This document shows, in pieces, positions 1 through 8,472 of a stretch of DNA of 64,000 nt. Positions within the stretch are counted from its first letter, which is position 1. Each line of letters opens with the position of its first letter. The position numbers were made by a program, and so were the translations under genes. The notes beneath the pieces are model-generated. The model was not told where the DNA came from. It ran no database searches and worked only from the letters and a program-made list of their open reading frames with translations. The DNA is from Clostridium sp. KNHs205 (GTDB lineage: Bacteria > Bacillota > Clostridia > Lachnospirales > Lachnospiraceae): positions 1,240,001-1,304,000 of the forward strand of contig NZ_JNLE01000005.1 in NCBI RefSeq assembly GCF_000702945.1, given 5' to 3'.

Positions 1-563
1 TCTGTTTCTTTAATAGAAAGTACCTGGCCTCTCATCATACGGATGTAGATCGCCATATTGGATATACCAAGTACTATGGCAAGGTTTAAGATTCCTCCGC
101 CAAATACCGCACACAGAGCCATTGCAAAGATAATCTGAGGAATGGAACGGATGGCTTCACTGACACGGTTAATAATGTCATCAATGGCTCCTCCGAAGAA
201 ACCTGCAACCATACCAAAGAAGGTTCCGATGGCACAGGCGATTACTACCGCCAGCACACCTACTAACAGTGACACCTGTGACCCGTACAGGATACGGCTT
301 AAGATATCTCGTCCCGAATTATCCGTTCCCAATAAGTATTTCATACTGGGATTCTGCAAGCTGTCCATTAAGTTGGTCTTATTGGGGTCATGAGGCGCCA
401 AGACCGGGGCTAAGACAGCAACTAATATAAAAAGGATAACTCCTATAAAACTGATTAAAACAATCTTCCTGTTAAACAGGGTTCTGATAAATTTCTTTCT
501 GTTTTCTTTCTTACGCATTTTCACTAACTCTTTATGAGCTACTAAATCCTTTTGTGCTTCCAC
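1..563 (-). CDS. ABC transporter permease, DppC/OppC family (partial, runs off the window)
   Basis: Inner permease of a family 5 (oligopeptide/nickel-type) ABC importer. I translated the strand directly because the gene is truncated by the window edge. After a basic N-terminus there is a first membrane segment (FILVAVLAP-like), then the family hallmark LGTDNSGRDILSRILYGS near residue 85, and the permease fold with the motif EAIRSIPQIIFAMAL. The start is taken as GTG at 563 because AGAGAGGTG lies about six bases upstream; an in-frame GTG at 572 is the alternative. It begins 17 bases after the stop of the DppB-like gene, so the two are one transcript and likely a heterodimeric channel. The C-terminus and any downstream ATPase genes are outside the window. 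Confidence 0.9.
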   Translation of the reverse strand, partial: MEAQKDLVAHKELVKMRKKENRKKFIRTLFNRKIVLISFIGVILFILVAVLAPVLAPHDPNKTNLMDSLQNPSMKYLLGTDNSGRDILSRILYGSQVSLLVGVLAVVIACAIGTFFGMVAGFFGGAIDDIINRVSEAIRSIPQIIFAMALCAVFGGGILNLAIVLGISNMAIYIRMMRGQVLSIKET

Positions 564-579
564 TGACTTCACCTCTCTT

Positions 580-1524
580 CTAATCCAATCGAATTCTGGG
601 ATCTACGACTGCATACACGATATCCGTTATTACATTTACCGCACTGGATACAAATGCAATCATAAGTACACAGGCCTGAATCAAAGGAATATCCTGTGCC
701 TGAATACCTTTTACGAACAACGTCCCTACACCTGGTATGTTAAAGACTGACTCAACAAACACAGAACCACCGATAAGCATACCCAGTCTTAAGCCCATTA
801 AGGTAATAACGGGTATCAATGCATTTTTTAATGCATGAAGATAAACTACTCTCTTTTCTGCTAATCCCTTGGATCTTGCTGTACGAACATAATCCTGACG
901 GATAACCTCTAACATACTGGACCTTGTCTGACGTGCGATAGAAGCAATTCCACCCAGGGTAAGACAGGTTAAGGGCATAATGGTCTGTTTCATGCTCTTC
1001 ACAAAATCCACTGTAGGTGAAGTGAATCCAAAGGCTGGAAGCCAGCCCAGTTTCATCGAAAATATGTATAAGAACAAAACACTTAACCAGAACTGAGGCA
1101 GACAACAGGTGATGTTTGCAGTCATCGTTACGATAGTATCTGTCTTCTTACCCCTGTGAATAGCACTTAATATTCCTAACAGTATTCCGATAGGGATACT
1201 GATAACAAATGACAGCAGTGAAAAATACAGAGTCGTAGGTATACGTTCTGCTAAAACATCAACCACCGGCATGTGATAACTGGCGGATACTCCAAAGTCT
1301 AATCTTATTGCATCCCACAGCCATAAAAAATATCTGACTATAATCGGTTTGTCCAAATTCAATGCCTGATACCATCTTTGATAGGTTTCTTGTGAAATCT
1401 CTCCTCCTAACATCGCATAAACCGGATCACCCGGCAGCATGGATACCAGCATGAATACCAAAAATGATAATATGAGTATTACAACAGCTGTCTGGCCTAA
1501 TCTTTTCAGGATATACCTTCCCAT
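580..1524 (-). CDS. ABC transporter permease, DppB/OppB family
   Basis: Membrane permease of an oligopeptide/dipeptide/nickel-type ABC importer, 314 residues, the normal family length. The N-terminus MGRYILKRLGQTAVVILILS is typical, with a first helix, a periplasmic-type loop, and five further helices. The EAA-type cytoplasmic loop is visible near residues 205-225 (DYVRTARSKGLAEKRVVYLH), where the ATPase docks. It ends in the usual ...VVDPRIRLD. GGAGG lies seven bases before the ATG. It is first in a minus-strand operon with the DppC-like gene. The likely solute-binding partner is the lipoprotein gene on the opposite strand about 2 kb away. The substrate cannot be read from sequence. Confidence 0.93.
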   Translation of the reverse strand: MGRYILKRLGQTAVVILILSFLVFMLVSMLPGDPVYAMLGGEISQETYQRWYQALNLDKPIIVRYFLWLWDAIRLDFGVSASYHMPVVDVLAERIPTTLYFSLLSFVISIPIGILLGILSAIHRGKKTDTIVTMTANITCCLPQFWLSVLFLYIFSMKLGWLPAFGFTSPTVDFVKSMKQTIMPLTCLTLGGIASIARQTRSSMLEVIRQDYVRTARSKGLAEKRVVYLHALKNALIPVITLMGLRLGMLIGGSVFVESVFNIPGVGTLFVKGIQAQDIPLIQACVLMIAFVSSAVNVITDIVYAVVDPRIRLD

Positions 1525-1614
1525 TTTTGAACCTCCACTACTTCTCTGTATTCCTTTATTTTGCCTATACGTTCCGCACTCTTAACTTACTAACGGATGC
1601 TTCCCTTATTTAGA

Positions 1615-1767
1615 GCGTGTCTGAAAACTTTTTTGTGACTGACTAAGGGTCCTCTTTGCGCAAGACAATGCATGATATCTGGATGCAATAATCTGCAACA
1701 CAAATTAGGGGGCGCAATATTCGCAAAGTGGAACCGTCAGAATGTCACAATGGTTTTACAAACACGC
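1615..1767. repeat. MITE-like element with imperfect terminal inverted repeats
   Basis: A non-coding stretch of about 153 bases is bounded by imperfect inverted repeats of about 24 bases. The left end reads GCGTGTCTGAAAAC followed by TTTTTTGTGAC, and the right end is the complement of GCGTGTTTGTAAAACC followed by ATTGTGAC. No ORF is present. I could not define a target duplication. It sits in the 578-base gap between the DppB-like gene and the CdaR-like regulator. A large stem-loop of another origin is the alternative. Confidence 0.5.
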
Positions 1768-1992
1768 CCAGGGGCCGCATTGCTTATCCGGCATGTTCTC
1801 ATTGTATAGAAATTTATATCTAAGCGCATTATGCTGTTAACACACAAAGTAGTTGGAATATTGTTTCCACAAAACAATGCCCGGAAGATTGCATGAATAA
1901 CCGCTAGATTTTTCAAATAAGAGGGTGTTGCATTTTAAGATATATTGCCAGAAGAAGCCTTATGACCTTCCTCTACAGACTGACCTAAAGAA

Positions 1993-2061
1993 AAGCTGCT
2001 GATTTAGTTCACAGAAAAACATACAAAATTGTACGTATTCTGCATACCAAATCAGCAGCTT
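1993..2061 (-). terminator. Terminator-like hairpin after the CdaR-family gene
   Basis: Perfect 13-base arms (AAGCTGCTGATTT and its complement) flank a loop of about 43 bases. On the minus strand the hairpin is followed by TTTTCTTT; on the plus strand it is followed by ATCTTTTTT, so it could act in both directions. It lies about 40 bases beyond the stop of the regulator gene. The long loop makes efficiency uncertain. Confidence 0.55.
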
Positions 2062-2102
2062 ATCTTTTTTCATTTCAAACTCTTACTATTTTAGCCCCAT
2101 TA

Positions 2103-3254
2103 TTAATGATGTTTTGATAAATAACTGTCAATAGCCAGGAGCAGTATAGCATCATTTGTATTGCTTAAGGGTTGTAAACCCAGTATTTCCTTAAATTTCT
2201 TGGTACGCGCCAGCACTGTATTCTTATGAACAAATAACTCCTTTGCAGCTTCTGCCGGTTTCATATTAGTAGCTGCCAACGCTATGGCTGTTGTATGAAA
2301 CAGCTCTTTGTCCAGATAATTGTCGACAATATCCCTATAACTGTCAAAGATTGGATTAAGAAGATCCGGACTTATGCTGTTAATCATATAATCAATCAGA
2401 TAGTCATTCATAAAATAAATGGATTCCGAGCGGAACCTGACGTGATCCTCCAGCCATTTAAGACAGTCATAGGAGTTTCTGTAATGTATCAGGGAATCTG
2501 TCGGTATGGTATAATAAAACTTTATGTTAACAAAATCTTTGAATTCCCGCTTTACTTCAAGAATATCCGTAAAATAATCAAACAGCTCCTTCATATTCTC
2601 TCTGAAATAAGCCGGCTCGAATTTCGGAAAGGATTTCATTAATATAAGATGCTGTCCATCTATGGGAAATAAAATATCCTGGGCTTTTTTCATGGCAGTC
2701 AGATAGCTTTGATAGATATACTGACTGGCTTCTTTGGAATTGTCTCCAGTGGCGTGAATAATAACAGTGGTCCGATAGACGTTGTCACGGATTCCCACTT
2801 CCGTTGCCAATTGAAAGATTCTTGAAGGGTTAATGGGCTGTTCAAACAATAAGGCATCACGGAACTTACTGATGTTCTGGGCCTCTATCAGGTCAGACTG
2901 GCTGGTATTGCGGTGAAAGAAAAAGGACTCAATGGTAAGCTTGGCCATTTTTGCCATAGGCATTACCTCCTCCGGATTACCGGAAATCCCTACTACACCG
3001 ATTGGCTCCATACGTTCTACCAATAAAAGATTAACCCCTTCGGCAACACCGATTAGATCCTCGGAGGTCTTTTCTATAATACTGACAAAATTCTTGCTCT
3101 TAATCAGTTCGTAGGCAACCAGGTGAAAATCACCCACACGGGAGGGGGTACCGCTTGCAATAATTATTCCTTTTTCATTCATGATATTAATGTTTATACC
3201 AAGCTGACGGTGAATTTTCGTTACATAGTCCCTGACAAGCTCTACATTTATCAC
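2103..3254 (-). CDS. CdaR-like transcriptional regulator (sugar diacid recognition domain + PucR-type HTH)
   Basis: Cytoplasmic DNA-binding regulator of 383 residues. Residues 1-130 match the diacid-recognition domain of CdaR proteins (VELVRDYVTKIHRQLGINI, ASGTPSRVGDFH, GVVGISGNPEEV). The C-terminus (about 325-375) is the PucR-type helix-turn-helix with MKPAEAAKELFVHKNTVLAR. The middle is the usual GGDEF-like linker of this family. Start is GTG, chosen because GGAGG lies seven bases upstream. It is transcribed away from the solute-binding protein gene across a 310-base gap, so it is the obvious local regulator of the importer. CdaR family members often respond to glycerate or glucarate-type acids, but the ligand here is unknown. 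Confidence 0.88.
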   Translation of the reverse strand: MINVELVRDYVTKIHRQLGININIMNEKGIIIASGTPSRVGDFHLVAYELIKSKNFVSIIEKTSEDLIGVAEGVNLLLVERMEPIGVVGISGNPEEVMPMAKMAKLTIESFFFHRNTSQSDLIEAQNISKFRDALLFEQPINPSRIFQLATEVGIRDNVYRTTVIIHATGDNSKEASQYIYQSYLTAMKKAQDILFPIDGQHLILMKSFPKFEPAYFRENMKELFDYFTDILEVKREFKDFVNIKFYYTIPTDSLIHYRNSYDCLKWLEDHVRFRSESIYFMNDYLIDYMINSISPDLLNPIFDSYRDIVDNYLDKELFHTTAIALAATNMKPAEAAKELFVHKNTVLARTKKFKEILGLQPLSNTNDAILLLAIDSYLSKHH

Positions 3255-3507
3255 TGATAACCCTCCTCCTTCCGTAACCGATGAAACTCCTGGCTGCTAT
3301 CCGCCGGGCCGGCGGCTCTTATACTCATTATAATGGATTACAATAACTTTTCAATCCACTTTTTCCTGGTTTAATTTTCCATATGCAGAAAGATGTCGAA
3401 AGAATGTCTCACCAGTGTGTTGATGAAACAAATAAAGCCATTTTTATTGTATTACAGATATAATGCAACCTGACTGTTTTTTAGGTAAATTTAAAATACA
3501 AAATATA

Positions 3508-3543
3508 AAATTTGCACAACGTATTATAACACGCTGCAAATTT
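3508..3543 (+). promoter_or_regulatory. Inverted repeat in the leader of the solute-binding protein gene
   Basis: AAATTTGCA and its exact complement TGCAAATTT are separated by 18 bases, ending eight bases before the AAGGAGG ribosome site at 3551. A -10-like TATAAT lies upstream at 3459-3464 without a good -35, which would suit an activator-dependent promoter. The repeat may be an operator for the divergent CdaR-like regulator or an mRNA hairpin. The 310-base gap between the two genes holds nothing else I can name. Confidence 0.45.
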
Positions 3544-3564
3544 AAATATCAAGGAGGATATAAA

Positions 3565-5160
3565 ATGAAAAAAGTTGTAGCTCTTTTACTGGCAACTGTG
3601 TTAATTGTCAGTTCATTAACAGCTTGCGGTAACAAAAACAGCTCAGACAACAGTACAAATACTGCGAACGGAACACCTGCAGAAACAGAGACTACCTCAG
3701 CCCCCGGAGATGATAAGAGTGGCGGAAGCATAACTTTATGTTATGCCGAGGAACCCACTACTTTCTTCCTGCCCTTCTCTGCCTCAACCGGTGACAGAAT
3801 ATCCGCAGCACCTGCACTTGAGTCTCTTGGAAGAATTGATGAAAACGGACTTACAAATGGCTGGTTAGCCGATTCCATTAAAGCCGATTCTGAAACACTT
3901 ACCTGCACAGTAACACTGAAACAGGGTATTAAATTCTCTGACGGTACAGACTTTAATGCTGAAGCTTTAATCTGGAATTTTGATAAAATGGTTGAAGGCG
4001 GTAAAACTTCTGAACTTGGAACTCCTGTTTCTTATGAAGCAAAGGATGATTATACAGTCGTACTTACATATGATACCTGGGCTAACAATTGGGAAGCAAT
4101 ACTTGGCGAAGTATATGTTTACTCTCCTGCTGCTTTTACAGAAAACGGTGAAGACTGGGCAGCTATCAACCCTGTTGGCACCGGTCCTTACAAAATCTCC
4201 GAATATGTACAGGGCTCACATATTACTTTCGTAAAAAATGAAAATTATTGGATCGAAGGGCAGCCTTACCTGGATGAATTAAAAATTGTATGGATTTCTG
4301 ATACTACTGCTCAGTTATCCGCTTTCATGAACAAAGAAATCGATATTCTTCCCACCGGAGATTCTACAATCATCGGAATGCTTGACGGTAATTATGCAAA
4401 CATTGCTCTGGATGCACCGGATCTTGGACAGATTAAATATGCCATGTTCGCCAGTGGTGACAAAAATTCACCCTTCTATGATGTAAATGTCCGCCTTGCT
4501 GTTATGCATGCCATTGATTGGGAAGGTTATGTATATTCCTTAACAGGCGGAAGAGGTACGGCTATTACTCAGTTTGGTGCTCCCGGCTCCTGGTCTTATG
4601 ACGAAAGCACAGAATTTATTTCATACGATATTGAACTTGCAAAGAAAATGTTAGCTGAAGCAGGTTATCCTAATGGCTTTGAGACTACTATTACAACCAT
4701 CTCTGTTAACAATGATATTGCCGTTCTTCTTCAGGCTTCCTTAAAGGAAATCGGGATTACTGCGGAGATCAAAACCGTTGAAACTGCAGATTTTAATTCA
4801 CAGAAGGCAGAAGGTATTTATGACGGTGGTATTATAACAGGTGCCGGTGCTTCTAAAATGGACTTTACAAACAACTATGTCCGTCTGTATTCCACAAGAG
4901 GTGTTAACTACTTAAATATGATGGCTCATCCTGCTGATTATGAAGAAGCTTTATTCGGAGCTTTGGCAGCTACCGATTTAGAAAAGAAAAAAGAATTATT
5001 AAAGACAGCTTCTGTTAAACTTACAAATGAACATGCATTAATTATTCCTTTAACAGCAGTATTCCCTGCCTGCTATGTACAAGAAGGCGTTAAAGATTCC
5101 GGAATCTATCAGTTTACCAGTATGCAATGGACACCAGAAGCTTTATATAAAGAAAAATAA
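3565..5160 (+). CDS. ABC transporter substrate-binding lipoprotein, family 5
   Basis: Extracellular binding protein for the oligopeptide/nickel-type importer, 531 residues from the chosen start. ATG at 3565 follows AAGGAGGATATAAA and gives a clean lipoprotein signal MKKVVALLLATVLIVSSLTAC, with the lipobox cysteine at residue 21; the frame is open upstream to 3463, but that adds a non-signal stretch. A low-complexity Ser/Thr/Asn linker follows, then the SBP_bac_5 fold: ESLGRIDENG, TVTLKQGIKFSDGTDFNAEA, INPVGTGPYKI and DVNVRLAVMHAIDWEGYV. The permeases it should serve are on the other strand at 1-1524. Ligand unknown. Confidence 0.93.
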   Translation: MKKVVALLLATVLIVSSLTACGNKNSSDNSTNTANGTPAETETTSAPGDDKSGGSITLCYAEEPTTFFLPFSASTGDRISAAPALESLGRIDENGLTNGWLADSIKADSETLTCTVTLKQGIKFSDGTDFNAEALIWNFDKMVEGGKTSELGTPVSYEAKDDYTVVLTYDTWANNWEAILGEVYVYSPAAFTENGEDWAAINPVGTGPYKISEYVQGSHITFVKNENYWIEGQPYLDELKIVWISDTTAQLSAFMNKEIDILPTGDSTIIGMLDGNYANIALDAPDLGQIKYAMFASGDKNSPFYDVNVRLAVMHAIDWEGYVYSLTGGRGTAITQFGAPGSWSYDESTEFISYDIELAKKMLAEAGYPNGFETTITTISVNNDIAVLLQASLKEIGITAEIKTVETADFNSQKAEGIYDGGIITGAGASKMDFTNNYVRLYSTRGVNYLNMMAHPADYEEALFGALAATDLEKKKELLKTASVKLTNEHALIIPLTAVFPACYVQEGVKDSGIYQFTSMQWTPEALYKEK

Positions 5161-5225
5161 AAAAGCTTTATTCCAAACAATTATTTACTCCCTAAATAAT
5201 AGTGTTTGACTGAATAAATAGTTCA

Positions 5226-5268
5226 AAAGAGGTATACCCGGCAGCACAATTGCCTGGTATACCTCTTT
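5226..5268 (+). terminator. Hairpin terminator after the solute-binding protein gene
   Basis: A near-perfect stem of about 18 base pairs starts AAAGAGGTATACC and ends GGTATACCTCTTT, about 65 bases after the stop codon. Only a short T run follows, so it may act partly as an mRNA 3'-end stabiliser. The rest of the 325-base gap to the next gene (5161-5485) shows no other clear feature. Confidence 0.7.
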
Positions 5269-5485
5269 GAATTAAGCAAGTAAATATTTAAGAAACATCT
5301 GGAAAACCTGTAAAGGTAAAAAACTTTATTGCCGATATATTATATGGAAATTATAGGATGAATTTCTTTTACTCAACCACGGAAGGTATTGTTTATTTCT
5401 TAATAACAGTGCCTTTTTTTGTATGTTTTTTTACTTAAAAAGCGTCATTGTTATAAAAATACTTGAGATAAAAGGAGATATCAGG

Positions 5486-6001
5486 ATGGACGTATCAACA
5501 CAATTTGGCAACACCCTAACCACAGGGGGTAAAATTACTAGTTATTTTTCCAAACGCGAGACAGCAAAGGCAGAAACAACTTCAACAACAGAATCCTTTG
5601 AAAGTTTTATATCGGCGGACACAAAAATTGAGGCATCTGAAGAAACGAAGCCATCATTTTTAATTGGTGCAGGTAATGCCCCCTATATGGATTTGGCTGA
5701 TGCCAGCGGGCAGATAACTTATAATGGAGTTACTTTTCAGTGTGATAACAGCAAGAATGCATTATGTTTGGGGGATATGAGTGATGAATCTCAGATACTA
5801 ACAATTCCTTTGTCGGGAGGCGGCTCTCTTAGAGTTAATGTCAATAGCCTGGATGGACTGGGCAGAGCTATCGGTATGTTTACTCCAAGGGATCAGAAAC
5901 GTATTATGGATGCTTTAGCCATCTATGCCAAAGTCAGGAACAAACAGGATGAGATGAAGTCCGAAGTTGTTAAAGTATATAAGAATCTGACAGTCAAATA
6001 A
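5486..6001 (+). CDS. Hypothetical protein, 171 residues
   Basis: Function not recognised. ATG at 5486 is preferred because AAAGGAGATATCAGG precedes it; the frame is open 21 codons further upstream but without a ribosome site. The product has no signal peptide or membrane segment. Residues 1-60 are Ser/Thr/Glu-rich and probably disordered, 70-130 form a compact region (APYMDLADASGQITYNGVTFQ, GGSLRVNVNSLDGLGRAIGMF), and the C-terminus is a charged helix (RDQKRIMDALAIYAKVRNKQ). It stands alone between two hairpins, so it is likely monocistronic. Codon use resembles the neighbours. It is a real gene by ribosome site, length and terminator, but nothing in context says what it does. Confidence 0.75.
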   Translation: MDVSTQFGNTLTTGGKITSYFSKRETAKAETTSTTESFESFISADTKIEASEETKPSFLIGAGNAPYMDLADASGQITYNGVTFQCDNSKNALCLGDMSDESQILTIPLSGGGSLRVNVNSLDGLGRAIGMFTPRDQKRIMDALAIYAKVRNKQDEMKSEVVKVYKNLTVK

Positions 6002-6014
6002 ATGCAGGTTTATA

Positions 6015-6038
6015 GTGGGGTTGTTTTAACAGCCCCAC
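6015..6038 (+). terminator. Intrinsic terminator hairpin
   Basis: GTGGGGTTGTT pairs with AACAGCCCCAC around a TT loop, 14 bases after the stop of the hypothetical gene, followed by CTATTTCTT. Confidence 0.7.
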
Positions 6039-6095
6039 CTATTTCTTAAATATAAACCAACTGGATCAATTATAAATTCTATACTCAGCAAGCAA

Positions 6096-6920
6096 TTATG
6101 CTATTTCTTCCAGTTTCTTTAACCTTTCTCCGGCATCCTTAGCTATCCATAACTTATTACCCAGTTTGGCTATTTTCTTATATTTGGCCCTTGCCTGTTC
6201 CTGTTCTCCATTTATATCATCCATTAATGCAAGGCGATACAGGACACCTAAATACTGTCGCTTGTGCAGGTCAGTGCTCAGAAGCTTTTTTAGATATGCA
6301 TAGCTTTCCTTATATTTATGTAAAAAGAAATATCTTTCACCTACAAGGATTTCTACCGATGTCTTTAATCTATTACCATATGGACATAACCGCACCAGCT
6401 CCGTCTCATACAAAGCTTCTGCCTTTTCTGTCTCCCCTAATTCGTAATAGCACAAGATACGGTTAATGGTATAGACATAACAGGAGTCATTCTTCTCAGA
6501 TAATTCTGACTCTTCTATACTGTTCAGATACTCCAGTGCTTTGTTATAATCCCCCATAATAAGATAAGCTGCTGCACGGTTTATATCCAGTATCGCTGCT
6601 GCCCTGCTATTTCGCCTATATTTACTCTCCTGCCGGTCTATCATACCCAGATATTTTTCCGGGTCACAATCCCAATCCAATACCTTTTTAAACCTTGCAT
6701 TTCTAATAACAACAATTATGATATCACACGCCAGTAATAACAACACCGTAATAAAAAATGCCAAAACTGCATTCACATTAAGTGATAAAAGAATAATTGC
6801 AGAAGCAATGGCTATAAATAAAAACAAAATCGAATAAATGCTTGACCTCCCCTTTCCCAATAACACTGCTATTGCAAGTACTGTCGTACCATTCCAGTAT
6901 ATTCCATTGTTCAAATTCAT
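6096..6920 (-). CDS. Membrane protein with cytoplasmic TPR-like repeats (start uncertain)
   Basis: Function not recognised beyond architecture. Two or three hydrophobic segments lie in the first 85 residues (SILFLFIAIASAIILLSL, AVLAFFITVLLLLACDIIIVVI), followed by a soluble helical region. That region has TPR-like pairs: AAAILDINRAAAYLIMGDYNKALEYL, NRILCYYELGETEKAEALYE and YKESYAYLKKLL. The first 27 codons of this frame overlap an HXXEE-like ORF read in another frame, so they are probably not the true N-terminus. A strong GGGGAGG lies six bases before an ATT codon at 6839-6837, and a TTG at 6827 is another possible start. The TPR domain suggests a scaffold or regulatory role. It is downstream of the HXXEE-like fragment and upstream of no other gene on this strand. 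Confidence 0.65.
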   Translation of the reverse strand: MNLNNGIYWNGTTVLAIAVLLGKGRSSIYSILFLFIAIASAIILLSLNVNAVLAFFITVLLLLACDIIIVVIRNARFKKVLDWDCDPEKYLGMIDRQESKYRRNSRAAAILDINRAAAYLIMGDYNKALEYLNSIEESELSEKNDSCYVYTINRILCYYELGETEKAEALYETELVRLCPYGNRLKTSVEILVGERYFFLHKYKESYAYLKKLLSTDLHKRQYLGVLYRLALMDDINGEQEQARAKYKKIAKLGNKLWIAKDAGERLKKLEEIA

Positions 6921-7002
6921 GCAACATAAGTAATACAGGGATTACCCATATAATAGCTTTAAAATTTAAGCTTAACAATATTTCTCTAATAGTTTCCTCC
7001 AT
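6778..7002 (-). pseudogene. HXXEE-like membrane protein fragment
   Basis: A 74-residue frame starts at ATG 7002 after AAGGGGA. Its middle, IIWVIPVLLMLHEFEQWNILEWY, resembles the conserved start of HXXEE-domain membrane proteins (a hydrophobic helix with HxxE followed by W and Y residues). The frame ends at about half the usual family length, and the C-terminal 25 residues look unlike the family. It overlaps the N-terminal 48 codons of the TPR-protein frame. I read it as a truncated or decayed gene whose tail was replaced by the TPR gene; a short functional protein is possible. Family assignment rests on my recollection of the motif. Confidence 0.4.
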
Positions 7003-7047
7003 TCCCCTTTTGAAGATTATCTACCTCTGCTTACGGCATTAGACAGA

Positions 7048-7082
7048 AAAGACATTGGCAGCTTAAATCTGCCAATGTCTTT
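7048..7082 (-). terminator. Terminator after the DUF4179 gene
   Basis: Arms AAAGACATTGGCAG and CTGCCAATGTCTTT flank a seven-base loop, five bases after the stop codon on the minus strand, followed by TCTG. It ends the sigma/anti-sigma operon. Confidence 0.75.
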
Positions 7083-7086
7083 ATAG

Positions 7087-8472
7087 TTAGTTTACATTTA
7101 ATGCAATCCAGATAGATCTTTCTGTTTCCTCCATTACATTTTTAAGTGTAATCTCCTTATGAAGTACTCTGCCGTCTTCCATCTTAATATCAAGCCCGAT
7201 AATAGTTGAGTTGATTTCCTGATTTAAAACCTTATAGTATATTTTATCTCTCTGTTCTAAATCTTTCTCTCCCAGTTCCTTTAGATACTCATCCTCATAC
7301 CCATAGTCTGCATATTTAGCCTGTATCGCAATAGCATATTTGTAATCCCTTTCATTCTGTTCCTTATATGGAACACTTAAGGTATTTCCGTAATATTCGC
7401 GCTCTCCAAGCTTATACTCCTCCGTATAATTGCAGAATTGACCTTTATTAAGAGAAAAATCAAGGCTTTCTACCCCTTCACCTTCCACCTCCAGTGAATA
7501 ACTCAATATATTATTAGAGCTCTCCCCACCGGCAGACCAAGCAGAGGAATCATTATCTTTTATCCGAATTTTAAGATTATTTTCCTTATCATAAAATTCT
7601 TCTTGCTGAATCCTGGGATTTTCCTCCTGATTACTACTTGATTCCTGCTTTTCACTGGAAGCCTCCCCTGTGTCCCCGTCTGATTCCCATTCCTTTTCAA
7701 ACTGCTCTATATATTCAGCCGCTTTATCCTTATCCGCCCCTTTAGGATCAAGTTCCAGTTCAAAGAGTACGTTCGTTCCCTGATAACTGTCATTTTCACT
7801 GATTAAACCTGATACTTCGTCATAGGTAAAAGCCTCTGTACTATAAAAGGTCGTATCAGATACAGCCAGGTAAAGCTCTCTGTCAGCAAAACTCTCTATA
7901 TTGTCACACTCTGTGATTCGGTAGAGAATACCATCGATAATCTTTTCCGTGTAACCGCCGTTCATGGTTATAATATTATATTTCCAAGGATTTAATCCCT
8001 GTATCAATGGTGTAACCAAAATACTGTGTCCATCATCCACCTTGATAGCAGCTCCATCCGCCCTCTCTATGGCAACTGCCACATAAATTCTGTCTGGATG
8101 AAGTTCCCAGGCAGAACCGGTTCTTTCGCTGATGGATTCTCCGGTTACATGTCCCAGATAGGTTATCTTGTACATTCCGTCTGTTACAGTCTTTATAACT
8201 TCTTTGCCCTCTTTATCAAAGGCTTCACCTAACTTATTGTCATCCATTTCATTTGCTGCCTCCTTCGGGCTTAAATACCGATATGCTGCATATACAGATA
8301 CCGGCACTATCAATAAACCCATGGCTATGGCTGCTGCTATCATCATTTTTTTATAACTGTTCTTCATGGTGCCACTCTCCTTAACCTTCTTTACAATCTT
8401 ATTATTTAATTCCTCAGAAGGGTATCCGGCAGGAGAAAGGGCATTTTTCAGGAGTTTATCAATATCATTCAT
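7087..8472 (-). CDS. DUF4179 domain protein, probable membrane anti-sigma factor
   Basis: Likely partner and inhibitor of the ECF sigma factor encoded just upstream. The protein has 461 residues: a short cytoplasmic N-terminus (MNDIDKLLKNALSPAGYPSE) that would hold the sigma-binding part, one membrane helix at about 43-63 (MMIAAAIAMGLLIVPVSVYA), then the DUF4179 extracellular region (KEAANEMDDNKLGEAFDKEG, ITYLGHVTGESISERTGSAW). An acidic, Ser/Gln-rich linker near 265-290 is followed by a second beta-rich domain. Its ATG lies inside the last codons of the sigma gene (eight-base overlap) with GGAGGTG upstream, so translation is probably coupled. The signal it senses is unknown. Confidence 0.82.
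   Translation of the reverse strand: MNDIDKLLKNALSPAGYPSEELNNKIVKKVKESGTMKNSYKKMMIAAAIAMGLLIVPVSVYAAYRYLSPKEAANEMDDNKLGEAFDKEGKEVIKTVTDGMYKITYLGHVTGESISERTGSAWELHPDRIYVAVAIERADGAAIKVDDGHSILVTPLIQGLNPWKYNIITMNGGYTEKIIDGILYRITECDNIESFADRELYLAVSDTTFYSTEAFTYDEVSGLISENDSYQGTNVLFELELDPKGADKDKAAEYIEQFEKEWESDGDTGEASSEKQESSSNQEENPRIQQEEFYDKENNLKIRIKDNDSSAWSAGGESSNNILSYSLEVEGEGVESLDFSLNKGQFCNYTEEYKLGEREYYGNTLSVPYKEQNERDYKYAIAIQAKYADYGYEDEYLKELGEKDLEQRDKIYYKVLNQEINSTIIGLDIKMEDGRVLHKEITLKNVMEETERSIWIALNVN

Noticed and set aside
752..1105. Minus-strand ORF of 117 codons inside the DppB-like gene
   Set aside because: Alternative-frame shadow of a conserved permease with no ribosome site.
3463..3564. N-terminal extension of the binding protein to ATG 3463
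   Set aside because: It would bury the lipoprotein signal 34 residues inside and lacks a ribosome site; ATG 3565 has both.
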